Shown here one piece after another: positions 18,248 to 27,794 of a stretch of DNA of 64,000 bases. A program made the position numbers and the translations under genes. Location: NCBI GenBank assembly GCA_016125405.1, contig WGLW01000005.1:16931-80930 (forward strand). Direction: 5' to 3'. The notes beneath the pieces are model-generated. The model made no database searches, had not been told where the DNA came from, and was given only the letters and a program-made list of their open reading frames with translations. Source of the DNA: Alphaproteobacteria bacterium (GTDB taxonomy: Bacteria > Pseudomonadota > Alphaproteobacteria > Caulobacterales > Hyphomonadaceae). Positions within the stretch are counted from its first letter, which is position 1. Each line of letters opens with the position of its first letter.

Positions 18248-19006
18248 CTACTTCGTGACCGTGACGCGGGCGATGGTCGTGCCGTCGCCGCCGTTGCGCA
18301 GTTCGTATTCGACGACGTCGGCGATGATCTCTCCGCCATCCGGCCCGGGCTGCACATGCTTGATGCGGACCAGCGCATCGAGGTTGACCGAACTCGACGA
18401 AATGCGGTCCCGGATCGACTGCGCATCCGCCGCCGGCACACTCCAGGTCTGGGCCTGGCGGGCGTTGCCGAATTTCAGCGAGACGTTCTCTCCGAACGCC
18501 TTCCACGAAAGAACCGAACTCGGCGCCAGCGCGCGGACGGTGAACTCGCTGTAGCTCGGATCGTAATCGCTGAGGTTGGCGTTCATGGTGAGATGAAGCG
18601 CGCCGATCGTCTTGACCGCCGCCATGCCGGCGGTGATGCCGGCCTTCACTTCCTCGCGCGTGGCCGCCTTGTCGATGGGCTGGGCGTAACGGACCTTGTT
18701 GTCTTCCTCGACCCACTTGTCGACCGGCGCGGGAATGCCCGCGAGGTCATGGTAGAGGAACACCATCGTCGCATCGTCGGGGTTGGACAGTTCGCCGGTG
18801 CGTTTCTCGAAATCGCCGGGCGTGGCGGCCGCAACCTTCGCTGCGCCCGCCGTATCCGCGGCCTTCATGGCCCCGCCAGACGCCGCGCCCATTGCCGCGG
18901 CGCCGCTCGCGGACGAAGCGTCCGCTGCAGCCTTGCCATCGCCCTTGCCGCCGCAGGCCGCCGTGGAGAGGGCGGCCAGGACCAGCAGTCCCGCCAGTTT
19001 GCGCAT
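18248..19006 (-). CDS. Predicted lipoprotein, unknown function
   Basis: A 252-residue lipoprotein: signal peptide with lipobox LSTAACG (Cys near residue 18), an Ala/Gly-rich linker to about residue 65, then a soluble domain of about 185 residues with no motif I recognise. It is the second gene of a two-gene unit, 16 bases after another lipoprotein gene, and converges on divL. Its C-terminus is beta-rich (ADVVEYELRNGGDGTTIARVTVTK region). Confidence 0.8.
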   Translation of the reverse strand: MRKLAGLLVLAALSTAACGGKGDGKAAADASSASGAAAMGAASGGAMKAADTAGAAKVAAATPGDFEKRTGELSNPDDATMVFLYHDLAGIPAPVDKWVEEDNKVRYAQPIDKAATREEVKAGITAGMAAVKTIGALHLTMNANLSDYDPSYSEFTVRALAPSSVLSWKAFGENVSLKFGNARQAQTWSVPAADAQSIRDRISSSSVNLDALVRIKHVQPGPDGGEIIADVVEYELRNGGDGTTIARVTVTK

Positions 19007-19022
19007 GTGTCCCGTCCCCGGC

Positions 19023-20000
19023 CTAAAGCTTCGGCGCGTCGGCGTTCTTGCCCGCCTTGTTCAGCTCGTCCTGCTGGCGCTGAAGATCCATCTTGTGGAG
19101 CGCTTCTTCCGTGCCGGTGATCGCCGCATAGCCATTGGCCTGGTCCATCACGCCAGCCTGCATGAATTTGGCGAGCCCCGGATTGTCCTTCAGCGAGCGG
19201 ATCTGCGCACGGACGATGACGCCGCAATCCGGCGAGAAGTTGGTTCCGCTATCCGGATCGGCGACGCCGTTGCACTGGTTGTAGAGCGGCGAGGTTTCGG
19301 TGATCGGCCGGCCGTTGGGATCGTAGTCCCATTCGAGCTGGCGATCGATCGGCCCGATGTCGAGCTTCTTGGTCGGCTCGCCGTATTTCGCGGTCAGCGC
19401 CTGGATGACGCTGTCGACCGGCGGGTTCTTGCCTTCGTTGAACCATTCCTCGCGGGTCGCGTAGATCACCTTTTCCTGGCCCGGCACGCCCATCGTGGCG
19501 ACATAGTATTTGACCTGACCGGGCTTCATGTCCTCGCTGATCGCATTCGTGCCACGCGCGATCGCCTCGTTTTCCATTTCCTGCACGATCTGCTGGCCGG
19601 TCTTCTGGACGCGGGCGACGGCGAACGTGCCGTCGAAACCCTGCCGGATCTTCTGGCCATAGGTGTTGATGTTGAAGCCGCGCGACTTGTCTTCCGTCAC
19701 GACCAGCAGGGGATTGTCACATTCGACGATGTTGACGGCCTCGTCGTAGGTGATGCCGGGGCGCAGGCCAACGACATCGATCACCGGGCCGCCGGCGGGC
19801 GCAGCTTCCGCCACCTTGGCCGGGCAATGCACCTTGCCGCGCATTTCCTTGGCCACCTGCTCTGCGGATGCGTTGCCTGAAGGCGCAGAGGACGAAGATG
19901 AGGCGCCGCCGCCGTTCGAGGCGGTCTTTGCGCCCTTCGAGCCGCAGCCCGTTACGGCCAGCAGGGCGACAAGCCCCACACACAGGTTGAGATGTCTCAT
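19023..20000 (-). CDS. Predicted lipoprotein, unknown function
   Basis: A 325-residue lipoprotein with lipobox LAVTGC and a Ser/Gly-rich linker. The folded part contains four cysteines (HCPAK, VECDN, QCNG, DCGV), which suggests two disulfides in the periplasm. It includes a segment GLRPGITYDEAVNIVEC that resembles the repeated calcium-free loops seen in other uncharacterised exported proteins, but no family can be named. The ATG at 20000 has AAAGGGG upstream. It heads the unit with the following lipoprotein gene. Confidence 0.8.
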   Translation of the reverse strand: MRHLNLCVGLVALLAVTGCGSKGAKTASNGGGASSSSSAPSGNASAEQVAKEMRGKVHCPAKVAEAAPAGGPVIDVVGLRPGITYDEAVNIVECDNPLLVVTEDKSRGFNINTYGQKIRQGFDGTFAVARVQKTGQQIVQEMENEAIARGTNAISEDMKPGQVKYYVATMGVPGQEKVIYATREEWFNEGKNPPVDSVIQALTAKYGEPTKKLDIGPIDRQLEWDYDPNGRPITETSPLYNQCNGVADPDSGTNFSPDCGVIVRAQIRSLKDNPGLAKFMQAGVMDQANGYAAITGTEEALHKMDLQRQQDELNKAGKNADAPKL

Positions 20001-20159
20001 GAAGCGCCCCTTTGTCCAGCAACTCGAAGAATGCACATGACGCCGCGCATGACAACGTTTTCGTGCTCGTAGTTGATGCCTGGATTCTTGACGTGGACGG
20101 CCGGGAGACGCACGGTCCCGCCACCTTGCGGGGGAACACAGCAGGGAGGCAGGAAGCCC

Positions 20160-21368
20160 ATGTTCAGAAGACGAATCCAACTCGCTGCGTTCGCCGCAGC
20201 GTGCCTTGTGGCGGCTGGCGCTATGGCCGGTCCGGCGCTGGGGCAATCGACCAAGGGACCGAAGAAGGAACTCGATCCTTCAGCCGTGCTCACCTGGTCG
20301 CCCGCGCAGCAGCGCGAGCGCTACAAGGATATGGAGGACTATTTCAAGGTCGCCACGATCAAGAAGGGCGATCATGTCTCTCCCCTTCCCGCCGGAACGG
20401 CGATCGATCCGAAAGTCACCTTCCAGGGCAAGACCTACACGGTCGACCGCTTCATGGAGAAGTTCCGCATCTCCGGGCTGATGGCCGTGAAGGACGGCAA
20501 GGTCGTGCTGGAGAAATACGGCCTCGGGCGCACGCCGGCCGATCGCTGGACATCGTTCTCGGTCGCCAAGTCGGTGACGTCCATCCTCTATGGCGCTGCG
20601 CTGCGCGATGGCTGGATTCCGGCGCTGACCGATCCGGTGGTGAAGTACATCCCCGAACTGAAGGGCAGCGCCTATGACGGCGTGAACCTCGAGGAAGTTC
20701 TCACCATGACCTCCGGGGTGAAATGGAACGAGGACTACACCGATCCGAAATCCGACGTTGCGCGCTCGGGCGACCAGAAGTGGGACGGCAAGGAATTCGA
20801 TCCGCTGGTGACCTACATGGCCAAGCTGCCGCGCGAGGCGCCTCCGGGCACCAAGTTCGTCTACAAGACCGGCGAGACCGATCTGGCGGGCCTGATCCTC
20901 ACTCGCGCGCTGGCCGGCAAGACGCTGTCGCAATACGCCTCCGAAAAACTCTGGGCGCCCTATGGCATGGAGCAGGACGGGATCTGGATGCTGGACAAGG
21001 CCGGGCATGAGCGCGGCGGCTGCTGCATGAGCATGACGCTGCACGATTACGCGCGCATCGGCCTCTTCATGCTCGGCGACGGCAAGATCGGCGACACCGA
21101 CACGTTCTGGCCGGGCTGGGTGCAGCAATCCACGTCGGACGAGGAGCCGAAGGGCCAGAAGGTCAGCTATGGCTATCTGTGGTGGGCGACCGATCCGCCG
21201 AACTACCAGGCGATCGGCATCTACGGTCAGGGCATCGCCGTCTATCCCGGCGACCAGCTGGTGATCGCGCTCAACTCGGCCATGCCGAAGGCCAGCGACA
21301 AGACGCAGTCGGCGGCCAAGCAGGCGCTGTTTGACGCGATCCGCAAGGCTGCGGCGGGACAGAGCTGA
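20160..21368 (+). CDS. Exported serine hydrolase of the beta-lactamase class C / NylB type
   Basis: A 402-residue protein with a signal peptide (cleavage near residue 29) and a penicillin-recognising-enzyme fold. The catalytic SxxK is Ser134-Val-Ala-Lys137 (SFSVAKSVTS), the Tyr motif is FVYKTGETD and the third element is GIYGQGIAV. The pattern resembles 6-aminohexanoate-oligomer hydrolase (NylB) and esterase EstB more than true AmpC. The strong Shine-Dalgarno AGGAAG fixes the start. It stands alone, divergent from the two lipoproteins. Beta-lactam hydrolysis cannot be inferred. Confidence 0.85.
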   Translation: MFRRRIQLAAFAAACLVAAGAMAGPALGQSTKGPKKELDPSAVLTWSPAQQRERYKDMEDYFKVATIKKGDHVSPLPAGTAIDPKVTFQGKTYTVDRFMEKFRISGLMAVKDGKVVLEKYGLGRTPADRWTSFSVAKSVTSILYGAALRDGWIPALTDPVVKYIPELKGSAYDGVNLEEVLTMTSGVKWNEDYTDPKSDVARSGDQKWDGKEFDPLVTYMAKLPREAPPGTKFVYKTGETDLAGLILTRALAGKTLSQYASEKLWAPYGMEQDGIWMLDKAGHERGGCCMSMTLHDYARIGLFMLGDGKIGDTDTFWPGWVQQSTSDEEPKGQKVSYGYLWWATDPPNYQAIGIYGQGIAVYPGDQLVIALNSAMPKASDKTQSAAKQALFDAIRKAAAGQS

Positions 21369-21427
21369 ACGCCGCACGGCAAGACGCCTGATTGACAGGA
21401 CAGCCGGCCGACGCGACCTTCCGGGTC

Positions 21428-21787
21428 ATGTCGAGCCGGCTGTTCCGCATTTTCCTCGCCGTCTCCATCGCGCTGGTGTTCACCGGGCGGATGGAAGCTG
21501 CGGCGAACCATTGCCGCAGCATCGCCGCGGCGATGGAGATGGCGGATGCGCCCGCCTCGCACATGGCAGGCATGGACATGTCCGGCTGCCACGACGCCGG
21601 GGCGCCCGCGCCGCACGATCACAGCAACCAGCCCTGCGAGTGCCTTGCCCTGCTGATGGGGGATTGCCCCGAGCTGGCGGGACCGGCCGGCGCGGCGCGG
21701 ATCGTTGCGTTCCGCTGGGAGCGTCCCGCGGAGGCGCGGCTTGCTTCGCTGGAGCGCGCGCCCGTAACGCCTCCCCCGAGGGCCTGA
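21428..21787 (+). CDS. Small exported His/Met/Cys-rich protein, probably copper-related
   Basis: A 119-residue protein with an N-terminal membrane or signal segment (LFRIFLAVSIALVFTG) followed by a region rich in His, Met and Cys (ASHMAGMDMSGCHD and PHDHSNQPCECLALLMGDC). Such clusters bind copper, and the gene lies immediately before a copper-type outer-membrane barrel. No named family is certain; small copper-efflux accessory proteins of the DUF2946 kind look similar. The ribosome binding site is weak; an in-frame TTG lies 12 codons upstream. Confidence 0.6.
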   Translation: MSSRLFRIFLAVSIALVFTGRMEAAANHCRSIAAAMEMADAPASHMAGMDMSGCHDAGAPAPHDHSNQPCECLALLMGDCPELAGPAGAARIVAFRWERPAEARLASLERAPVTPPPRA

Positions 21788-21880
21788 GAAAACCCTGACG
21801 ACCTCATGCGCATCGGGCCGGTGACATCCGGCGTGAGCCGGCGCGCACACCTGTCAATTTTCTCAAGGTACGAGTCTCAA

Positions 21881-23194
21881 ATGATCCGAACTTCGCTGAT
21901 CGCCTCGGCGATCCTGGCCGCGCCTGCCGCGCTTGCGCAGACGCCGGCCGAACACCCGCACGACATGTCCAAGATGAAGATGGACGGCATGGACATGTCG
22001 AAGATGAACATGGCCGGCATGGACATGGGCGGGATGACGATGCCCGGCATGCTGGGGGACTATCCCGCGACGCGCGACGCCTCCGGCACGAGCTGGCAGC
22101 CGGACGCGGCGAGCCATTCGGGCGTCCACGCCATGGCCGGCGACTGGATGCTGATGGGCCACGCGCTCTTCAACGGCGTCTATTCCTGGCAGGACGGCCC
22201 GCGCGGCGACGACAAGGCGTTTCTCGCCGGCATGGTGATGGGCATGGCCCGGCGCAGTTTCATGAACGGCGACACACTGTCGTTCCGCGCCATGCTGAGC
22301 CCCGATCCGCTGATGGGAAAGGACGGCTATCCGCTACTGCTGCAGGGCGGCGAGACGGCGGATGGCGTCACCCCGCTGGTCGACCGGCAGCATCCGCATG
22401 ACCTGTTCATGGAACTGTCGGCCAGCTACGCGAAGCGGCTGACGGACAAGGACAGCCTCTACATCTATGGCGGACTTCCCGGCGAGCCGGCCTTCGGCCC
22501 GCCCGCCTTCATGCACCGGCCGGCGGCGGTCGACGATCCGGCGGCGCCGATCACCCACCACTGGCTCGATTCCACCCACATCACCTTCGGCGTGGTGACA
22601 GCCGGATGGGCGCATGGGCCGGTTAAGATCGAGGCCTCGCAATTCCACGGCCGCGAACCGGACCAGCACCGCTATGACATCGAAACCGGCGCGCTCGATT
22701 CAACGGCGGTGCGCGTGTCGTGGAATCCCGGGCCGAACTGGGCGCTGCAGGCTTCGTGGGCGAACCAGAAAAGCCCGGAACAACTCGAGCCCGATGTCGA
22801 CGAGAAACGCTGGTCGGCGAGCGCGCTCTACACCCGCAAGCTGGGCGAGAGCGGCGAGCTCTCCTTCACCGGCGCATGGGGCCGCAAGGAGCGCAGCGAC
22901 GGCGTCGACCTCAATGGCTGGCTCGGCGAGGCGGCGTGGAAGCCAAACGGGAAATGGACCGTGTTCGGCCGCGCCGAAAAGATCGAGACCGACGAACTGG
23001 CGCTCGTTCATGACGGCGTGGTGCGGAAGCCGAGCGAAGTCAGTCTCGGGTTGATCCGCGACTGGCGCGTGGCGGAGCACGTGCTGTTCGGCGTCGGCGG
23101 CCTTGTCAGCCACAACTGGACGGATGGTCTCTCCGCCTCCTATGGCGGCGATCCGAACGGCGCGATGGGCTTCGTGCGGCTGAAGATCGGCTAG
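21881..23194 (+). CDS. Outer-membrane barrel protein with Met/His-rich N-terminus (copper-associated)
   Basis: A 437-residue exported protein. After a signal peptide (cut after LAQ) comes a repetitive metal-binding segment of DMSKMKMDGMDM type, roughly residues 22-52, packed with Met, His and Asp. The remainder has alternating aromatic/polar strands and ends in a beta-strand (MGFVRLKIG), as in outer-membrane barrels. Proteins of this shape accompany copA/copB-type copper detoxification in alphaproteobacteria, but no copper oxidase or ATPase is in this window. Operon with the preceding small Cys/His-rich gene is likely (94 bases). Confidence 0.7.
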   Translation: MIRTSLIASAILAAPAALAQTPAEHPHDMSKMKMDGMDMSKMNMAGMDMGGMTMPGMLGDYPATRDASGTSWQPDAASHSGVHAMAGDWMLMGHALFNGVYSWQDGPRGDDKAFLAGMVMGMARRSFMNGDTLSFRAMLSPDPLMGKDGYPLLLQGGETADGVTPLVDRQHPHDLFMELSASYAKRLTDKDSLYIYGGLPGEPAFGPPAFMHRPAAVDDPAAPITHHWLDSTHITFGVVTAGWAHGPVKIEASQFHGREPDQHRYDIETGALDSTAVRVSWNPGPNWALQASWANQKSPEQLEPDVDEKRWSASALYTRKLGESGELSFTGAWGRKERSDGVDLNGWLGEAAWKPNGKWTVFGRAEKIETDELALVHDGVVRKPSEVSLGLIRDWRVAEHVLFGVGGLVSHNWTDGLSASYGGDPNGAMGFVRLKIG

Positions 23195-23213
23195 CGCCAT
23201 CCACGTTCCGCGT

Positions 23214-23312
23214 TGTCATCCCGGTCGAAGCGCAGCGGAGAGCCGGGACCCAGGTCCTGCTTCGCCGCCGAAGGATGGGTCCCGGATGACGCTTTGCGTC
23301 TCCGGGATGACA
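23214..23312. repeat. Nested palindromic intergenic repeat
   Basis: TGTCATCCCGG (23214-23224) pairs with CCGGGATGACA (23302-23312), and inside lies a second inverted pair CCGGGACCCA (23243-23252) / TGGGTCCCGG (23276-23285). The GTCATCCCGG unit is a widespread intergenic repeat in GC-rich alphaproteobacteria. It sits between two convergent genes and could terminate both transcripts. Confidence 0.8.
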
Positions 23313-23340
23313 GCCGCTGGAATGCCCGAAATCTGTGCGC

Positions 23341-24504
23341 CTAAAGCGTGCGGGCGATGAGCAGCTTCATGATCTCGTTGGTGCCGCCGTAGATGCGCTG
23401 GATGCGGCCGTCGCGGTAAAGGCGGCTGATCGGGAACTCGTCCATGAAGCCGTAGCCGCCGAAGAGCTGGAGGCAACGGTCGACGATCTTGCCTTCCAGA
23501 TCGGTGAGCCAGTACTTGGCCATCGAGGCGGTGGCCGCATCAAGTTTCCCTTCGAGATGGACCTTGATGCAGTGGTCGACGAACACGCGGCCGACCGTCG
23601 CCTCGGTCTTGCATTCGGCGAGCACGAACTGCGTGTTCTGGAAGTCGGCGATAGCGCGGCCGAAAGCCTTGCGGTCCTTCACATAGTCGATGGTGAGTTT
23701 CAGCGCGCGCTCGATGGCGGTGATCGCCTGCACCGCGATGTTGAGGCGCTCCTGCGGAAGCTGGCCCATCAGCTGGTAGAAGCCCTGCCCTTCCTCGATG
23801 CCGAGAAGGTTCTCGGTCGGCACCTTCACGTCGTTGAAGAAGAGTTCGGAGGTATCCTGCGCCGGCTGGCCCAGCTTGTTGAGGTTGCGGCCGCGCTCGA
23901 AGCCCTCGGCGCCGTCGGTTTCAAGGAAGACCAGCGAGATGCCTTTCGCGCCCTGTGACTTGTCGGTCTTGGCGACGATGCAGATGAGGTTGGCGGTCTG
24001 GCCGTTGGTGATGAAGGTCTTGGAGCCGTTGATGACGTACTGGTTGCCGGACTTCAGCGCCGTCGTCTTGACGCCCTGGAGATCGGACCCGGCGCCCGGC
24101 TCGGTCATGGCGATGGCGCTGACCAGTTCGCCGGTGCACATTTTCGGCAGCCAGCGGCGCTTCTGCTCCTCCGTGCCGTAGTGGAGGATGTAGGGCATGA
24201 CGATGGCGTTGTGCAGCGAGATGCCGAAGCCGTCGACCGCCTTGTGGCCGAGCTGCTCCATCAGGATCACTTCGTGGCGATAATCGCCGCCGGCGCCGCC
24301 GTATTGCTCAGGCGTCGAGAGGCCGAGCAGGCCCGCCTCACCCGCCTTCGTCCACATCTCGCGGTCGACGACGTGGTTCTCGCGCCATTTGTCGACGACT
24401 TCCGGCGGGGCGGTCTGTTCGAAGAACTTGCCGACCGAATCCTCGAACATGCGGAGATCTTCCTCCGCCAGAAAATCGGGGCGTTCGACATTGAGGACGG
24501 ACAT
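23341..24504 (-). CDS. Acyl-CoA dehydrogenase, long-chain/isovaleryl type
   Basis: A 387-residue FAD enzyme that makes 2-enoyl-CoA from acyl-CoA. AMTEPGAGSDLQG and the C-terminal LFGGYGFMDEFPISRLYRD and IYGGTNEIM regions are family signatures. The usual base position in the C-terminal loop is Gly (YGGT), so the catalytic Glu is expected in the helix PQERLNIAVQ, as in LCAD and isovaleryl-CoA dehydrogenase. AGGAAG five bases before the ATG at 24504 decides the start. It is the last gene of a five-gene minus-strand operon, 114 bases after the CoA ligase. Confidence 0.9.
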   Translation of the reverse strand: MSVLNVERPDFLAEEDLRMFEDSVGKFFEQTAPPEVVDKWRENHVVDREMWTKAGEAGLLGLSTPEQYGGAGGDYRHEVILMEQLGHKAVDGFGISLHNAIVMPYILHYGTEEQKRRWLPKMCTGELVSAIAMTEPGAGSDLQGVKTTALKSGNQYVINGSKTFITNGQTANLICIVAKTDKSQGAKGISLVFLETDGAEGFERGRNLNKLGQPAQDTSELFFNDVKVPTENLLGIEEGQGFYQLMGQLPQERLNIAVQAITAIERALKLTIDYVKDRKAFGRAIADFQNTQFVLAECKTEATVGRVFVDHCIKVHLEGKLDAATASMAKYWLTDLEGKIVDRCLQLFGGYGFMDEFPISRLYRDGRIQRIYGGTNEIMKLLIARTL

Positions 24505-24618
24505 CAGGCTTCCTGCGGACTGGACGTTGAAGTTTACGTGCGCGTCATCCATGCACGATCAGGGCGCACGCTGTCCAATCCGAAATGGATGCGCCAAGGG
24601 CTGACGTTGCGTCGCTGG

Positions 24619-26490
24619 TTACTGGACGACCACGACGCCGGCGCCGGGCGGCGTGGTGAAGAGGTCCGCGACTTCGGCGGCGCGGCGGTCCTGCGTCACG
24701 CGCTGGTTCACATAGCCCTTGTCGGTGATCTCTCCCGCATCGAGCGATGGCGGCGTCGAGAGGAGGCTGAACCGGGCGATGCGGCGGGACGACCCGCCCT
24801 GCGTGCGATTGAAGGTAGAAAGCCGCGCGGCGATGTCGCGCGCGAGGCTGGCGAAAGCGGCCTGGGCGTCGCCGCCGGCCGCCTGCATTGCGGCTTTCAT
24901 CGCTGCCGGAGCGGGCCAGATCAGCGCGCCGACAAACGGCTTGTCCTGGCCGCAGATCACCGCATCGCCGACGAAGGGCGCGCACGCGGCGACGAGATCG
25001 GGGCGCAAGGTGCCGACCGACACCCACGTGCCGGAATCGAGCTTGAAGTCTTCCGTCACCCGGCCATCGAAGACGAGACCCGCTTCCGGATGATCGGGAT
25101 CGGCGAAGCGGGCGGCGTCACCCAGACGGTAGAAGCCCTCCTCGTCGAACGCCTCGCGGTTCTTCTCGGGCAGGTTGAGATAACCCGACATCACCGTTGC
25201 GCCCTTGACGCGCACTTCCATCTTGGAGCCGGCGGGCGTCAGCTTCAGCGTCAGGCCGGGCAGCGGCAGGCCGACCATGCCGACCCGCTCCAGCTCCCAG
25301 TGAACCATGGTGACGCCCTGGGTTTCGGTGGCGCCGTACATCGTGGTGAGCGGAATGCGCCGGCCCGTCGCGGCGATCGCCAGCGCCTGCAGCCGGTCGT
25401 AGAGATCGTCCGACAGCGTGGCGCCGCCATAGACCATGTATTCCATGCGCGAGAAGAAGGCGTCGCGAAACGCGGGGTCCGCCTCCATGGTTTCGGCCAG
25501 CATGGCGAAGGCGACGGGCGCAGACCCGAAATACTGCGGCCGCACCTCATAGAGATTCTTCATCGTGGTTTCGAAGAGACCCGGCGCCGGGCGCCCCTCA
25601 TCAATGTGGAACGTGCCGCCAAGCGCCATGACGCCGTTGAAATTGACGTTGCCGCCGGAGATGTGGCTCCAGGGCATCCAGTCCAGCACTTCGAGGTCTT
25701 CGCCGGTGGCCTCCTCGTCCGGCGCATCGATGCCGCGGCGGGCGGCGATCTGCGCGACCATGGCGCCCTGCGTCTGCGGCGTCGGTTTCGGCATGCCGGT
25801 CGAGCCGGAGGTGAAGAGGTATTTGCCGACGGCGTCAGCGTCGATCCAGGCCATCGCCGTATCGACCGCGAGCGTCGGCTCGGTTTGCGCAAGATCGTCG
25901 AACGCCTCCGCGCCCTCCCCGCCATCGCCCGAGATCACCGACACGCCCGCAAGGTCCAGCGCGGAGAGCGCCTTGCGGAACGGATCCATGGTCTCGACAT
26001 AGATCGCCTTCGGCTTCACCGCGTTGAAGCAGTGCTTCAGCTTGGCGAAGTCGCTGGAGAGCGTGGAGTACGCCATGCTGATCGGCGTCGCCGGCGCGCC
26101 GATGCGCTGGGCGGCGAGACTCATCAGGGCGTGCTTGATCGAATTGCCGGAGAGGATCAGCAGCGGCGCGTCCGGCCCCAGACCCCGGTCGAGCAGCGCT
26201 TGCGCAAGCGACCGCGTGATCCGGGCGCCTTCGCCATAGGTGACGGAGCGCCAGGGCCCGTGGTTCGGCTCGCGCTGTTTCAGCCAGGCGCGATCGGGAT
26301 GTTCGGCGGCCTTTTCATCGAGCTGATGGGGGATCGATCGCGGCGCGGGACCGGGCGGCGTGCGCGAGGTGAGATAGACCGAGCCATCGGGCCCGTGCCG
26401 CACCTCCATGTCCGGCGCCTTGAACGGCAACTTGCGAAATGGCGGAAGCTTGGCGCTGGCGCGCTCTGTGGTCGCGGTTTCAGCCGGCAT
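24619..26490 (-). CDS. Acyl-CoA ligase of the feruloyl-CoA synthase type
   Basis: A 623-residue ANL-family ligase that activates a carboxylic acid with ATP and CoA. The P-loop TSGSTGMPK is at residues 227-235, the adenylate motif YGATETQG and the hinge LVFDGRVTEDFKLDSGTWVSVG follow. The segment VTEDFKL(D/S)SGTWVSVG is characteristic of feruloyl-CoA synthase-like enzymes. No enoyl-CoA hydratase/aldolase for ferulate cleavage is nearby, so the substrate is more likely a fatty or hydroxy acid handled by the surrounding dehydrogenases. The distal C-terminal lysine region is divergent. Confidence 0.85.
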   Translation of the reverse strand: MPAETATTERASAKLPPFRKLPFKAPDMEVRHGPDGSVYLTSRTPPGPAPRSIPHQLDEKAAEHPDRAWLKQREPNHGPWRSVTYGEGARITRSLAQALLDRGLGPDAPLLILSGNSIKHALMSLAAQRIGAPATPISMAYSTLSSDFAKLKHCFNAVKPKAIYVETMDPFRKALSALDLAGVSVISGDGGEGAEAFDDLAQTEPTLAVDTAMAWIDADAVGKYLFTSGSTGMPKPTPQTQGAMVAQIAARRGIDAPDEEATGEDLEVLDWMPWSHISGGNVNFNGVMALGGTFHIDEGRPAPGLFETTMKNLYEVRPQYFGSAPVAFAMLAETMEADPAFRDAFFSRMEYMVYGGATLSDDLYDRLQALAIAATGRRIPLTTMYGATETQGVTMVHWELERVGMVGLPLPGLTLKLTPAGSKMEVRVKGATVMSGYLNLPEKNREAFDEEGFYRLGDAARFADPDHPEAGLVFDGRVTEDFKLDSGTWVSVGTLRPDLVAACAPFVGDAVICGQDKPFVGALIWPAPAAMKAAMQAAGGDAQAAFASLARDIAARLSTFNRTQGGSSRRIARFSLLSTPPSLDAGEITDKGYVNQRVTQDRRAAEVADLFTTPPGAGVVVVQ

Positions 26491-26578
26491 GGGTCCATCC
26501 TCCCCAGGATGATCGTCGTATTTTACCGGACCTTATCCGGATGGGACGCGGGTGCAATCGTCGGCCTGATCGCAGCCG

Positions 26579-27700
26579 CTAGGCCCGCTTCTCGACAAAT
26601 ACCGTGCCCGCCGAATAGCCCGCACCGAACGAGCAGATGAGGCCCTTGTCGCCGGGTTTGAAGTCCGACGAGTGCTTGTGGAAGGCGATGATCGAACCGG
26701 CCGAGGATGTGTTGGCGTAAGTGTCCAGCACCGTCGGGCTTTCATCCTCGCTGGCCTCGTGGCCGAGCACCTTTTCGGCGATCAGCCGGTTCATGCCGGC
26801 GTTGGCCTGGTGCAGCCAGAGACGCTTGAGATCGGTCGCGGCAAGGCCCAGCCGGTCCATCTCGCCGAGGATCATCTGCGAGACCATCGGCACGACTTCC
26901 TTGAACACCTTGCGGCCTTCCTGGACGAACAGCTTGTCGGCCTTGCCAATCCCCTCCGGCGCCGTGCGGTTGAGGAAGCCGAAATTGTTGCGGATGTTGT
27001 TGGAGAACTGCGTCTTGAGATGCGTGCCGAGGATCGACCACGCCCCTTTCGGCGCGATCTCTTCCGCCTCGATCAGCACGGCGGTGGCGACGTCCCCGAA
27101 GATGAAGTGGCTGTCGCGGTCGGTGAAGTTGAGGTGGCCGGAGCAGATCTCCGGGTTGACCATAAGCACCGACTTCGCATGGCCTGCCCGCACGAAATCG
27201 GCGCCGGTCTGGATACCGAAGGTGGCGGAGGAGCACGCGACGTTCATGTCGAACGCGAAGCCCTGCGCGCCGATGGCGTCCTGCACCTCGACCGCCATGG
27301 CCGGATAGGCGCGCTGCATGTTTGAAGCGGCGCAGATGACGGCGCCGATATCCTTCGGCTCACGGCCCGCGCGGTTCATCGCCTCGCGCGCAGCGGCGAC
27401 GGCGATCTCGGCCAGAAGCGAAATCTGTTCGTTGGGACGTTCGGGAATGCGCGGCGCCATGATCTTCGGATCGAGCACGCCGACGCGATCTATCACATAG
27501 CGCGACTTGATGCCCGATGCCTTTTCGATGAATTCGACGGAGGAGTGCTGTTTGGCTTCCAGGGTACCGGCCTTGATTTCATCGGCGTGCTCGGCGTTCC
27601 AGTTGTCGGTCCAGGCGTTGAGGCTGGCGACCAGCTCAGCGTTGGAAATCGACTCGGACGGGGTGAAGAGGCCGCTCGATGAAATTACAGGACGCGTCAT
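26579..27700 (-). CDS. Beta-ketoacyl-ACP synthase III-like thiolase-fold enzyme
   Basis: A 373-residue KAS III homologue with an intact triad: Cys156 (MNVACSSATFG), His297 (LWLHQANAGMN) and Asn330 (DTYANTSSAGS). It is about 55 residues longer than E. coli FabH because of an insertion near the N-terminus (NAWTDNWNAEHADEIKAG). Presence in a catabolic operon with an acyl-CoA ligase and two dehydrogenases suggests that it condenses or shunts acyl-CoAs and is not the housekeeping initiator of fatty-acid synthesis; this is an inference from context. Confidence 0.88.
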   Translation of the reverse strand: MTRPVISSSGLFTPSESISNAELVASLNAWTDNWNAEHADEIKAGTLEAKQHSSVEFIEKASGIKSRYVIDRVGVLDPKIMAPRIPERPNEQISLLAEIAVAAAREAMNRAGREPKDIGAVICAASNMQRAYPAMAVEVQDAIGAQGFAFDMNVACSSATFGIQTGADFVRAGHAKSVLMVNPEICSGHLNFTDRDSHFIFGDVATAVLIEAEEIAPKGAWSILGTHLKTQFSNNIRNNFGFLNRTAPEGIGKADKLFVQEGRKVFKEVVPMVSQMILGEMDRLGLAATDLKRLWLHQANAGMNRLIAEKVLGHEASEDESPTVLDTYANTSSAGSIIAFHKHSSDFKPGDKGLICSFGAGYSAGTVFVEKRA

Positions 27701-27794
27701 GACTGCCTCTGGGTTGACTGGGGTCGAGGTTTAGGCCCGTGCGGCAGAGGCGTCGAGATGCGCTGAACATTTGCAGCCGGTTCCTGCCGCAGCG

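Noticed and set aside
15643..18441. 932-codon minus-strand open frame
   Set aside because: Exact antisense of divL with shadow composition (Arg, Ala, Gln, His) and no recognisable domain.
20160..21368. True AmpC beta-lactamase
   Set aside because: SxxK is present but the Tyr motif is YKT and the last motif YGQG; the overall pattern is closer to NylB/EstB hydrolases.
24181..26640. 819-codon plus-strand open frame
   Set aside because: Antisense of the acyl-CoA ligase and part of a dehydrogenase; Arg/His/Gly-rich shadow.
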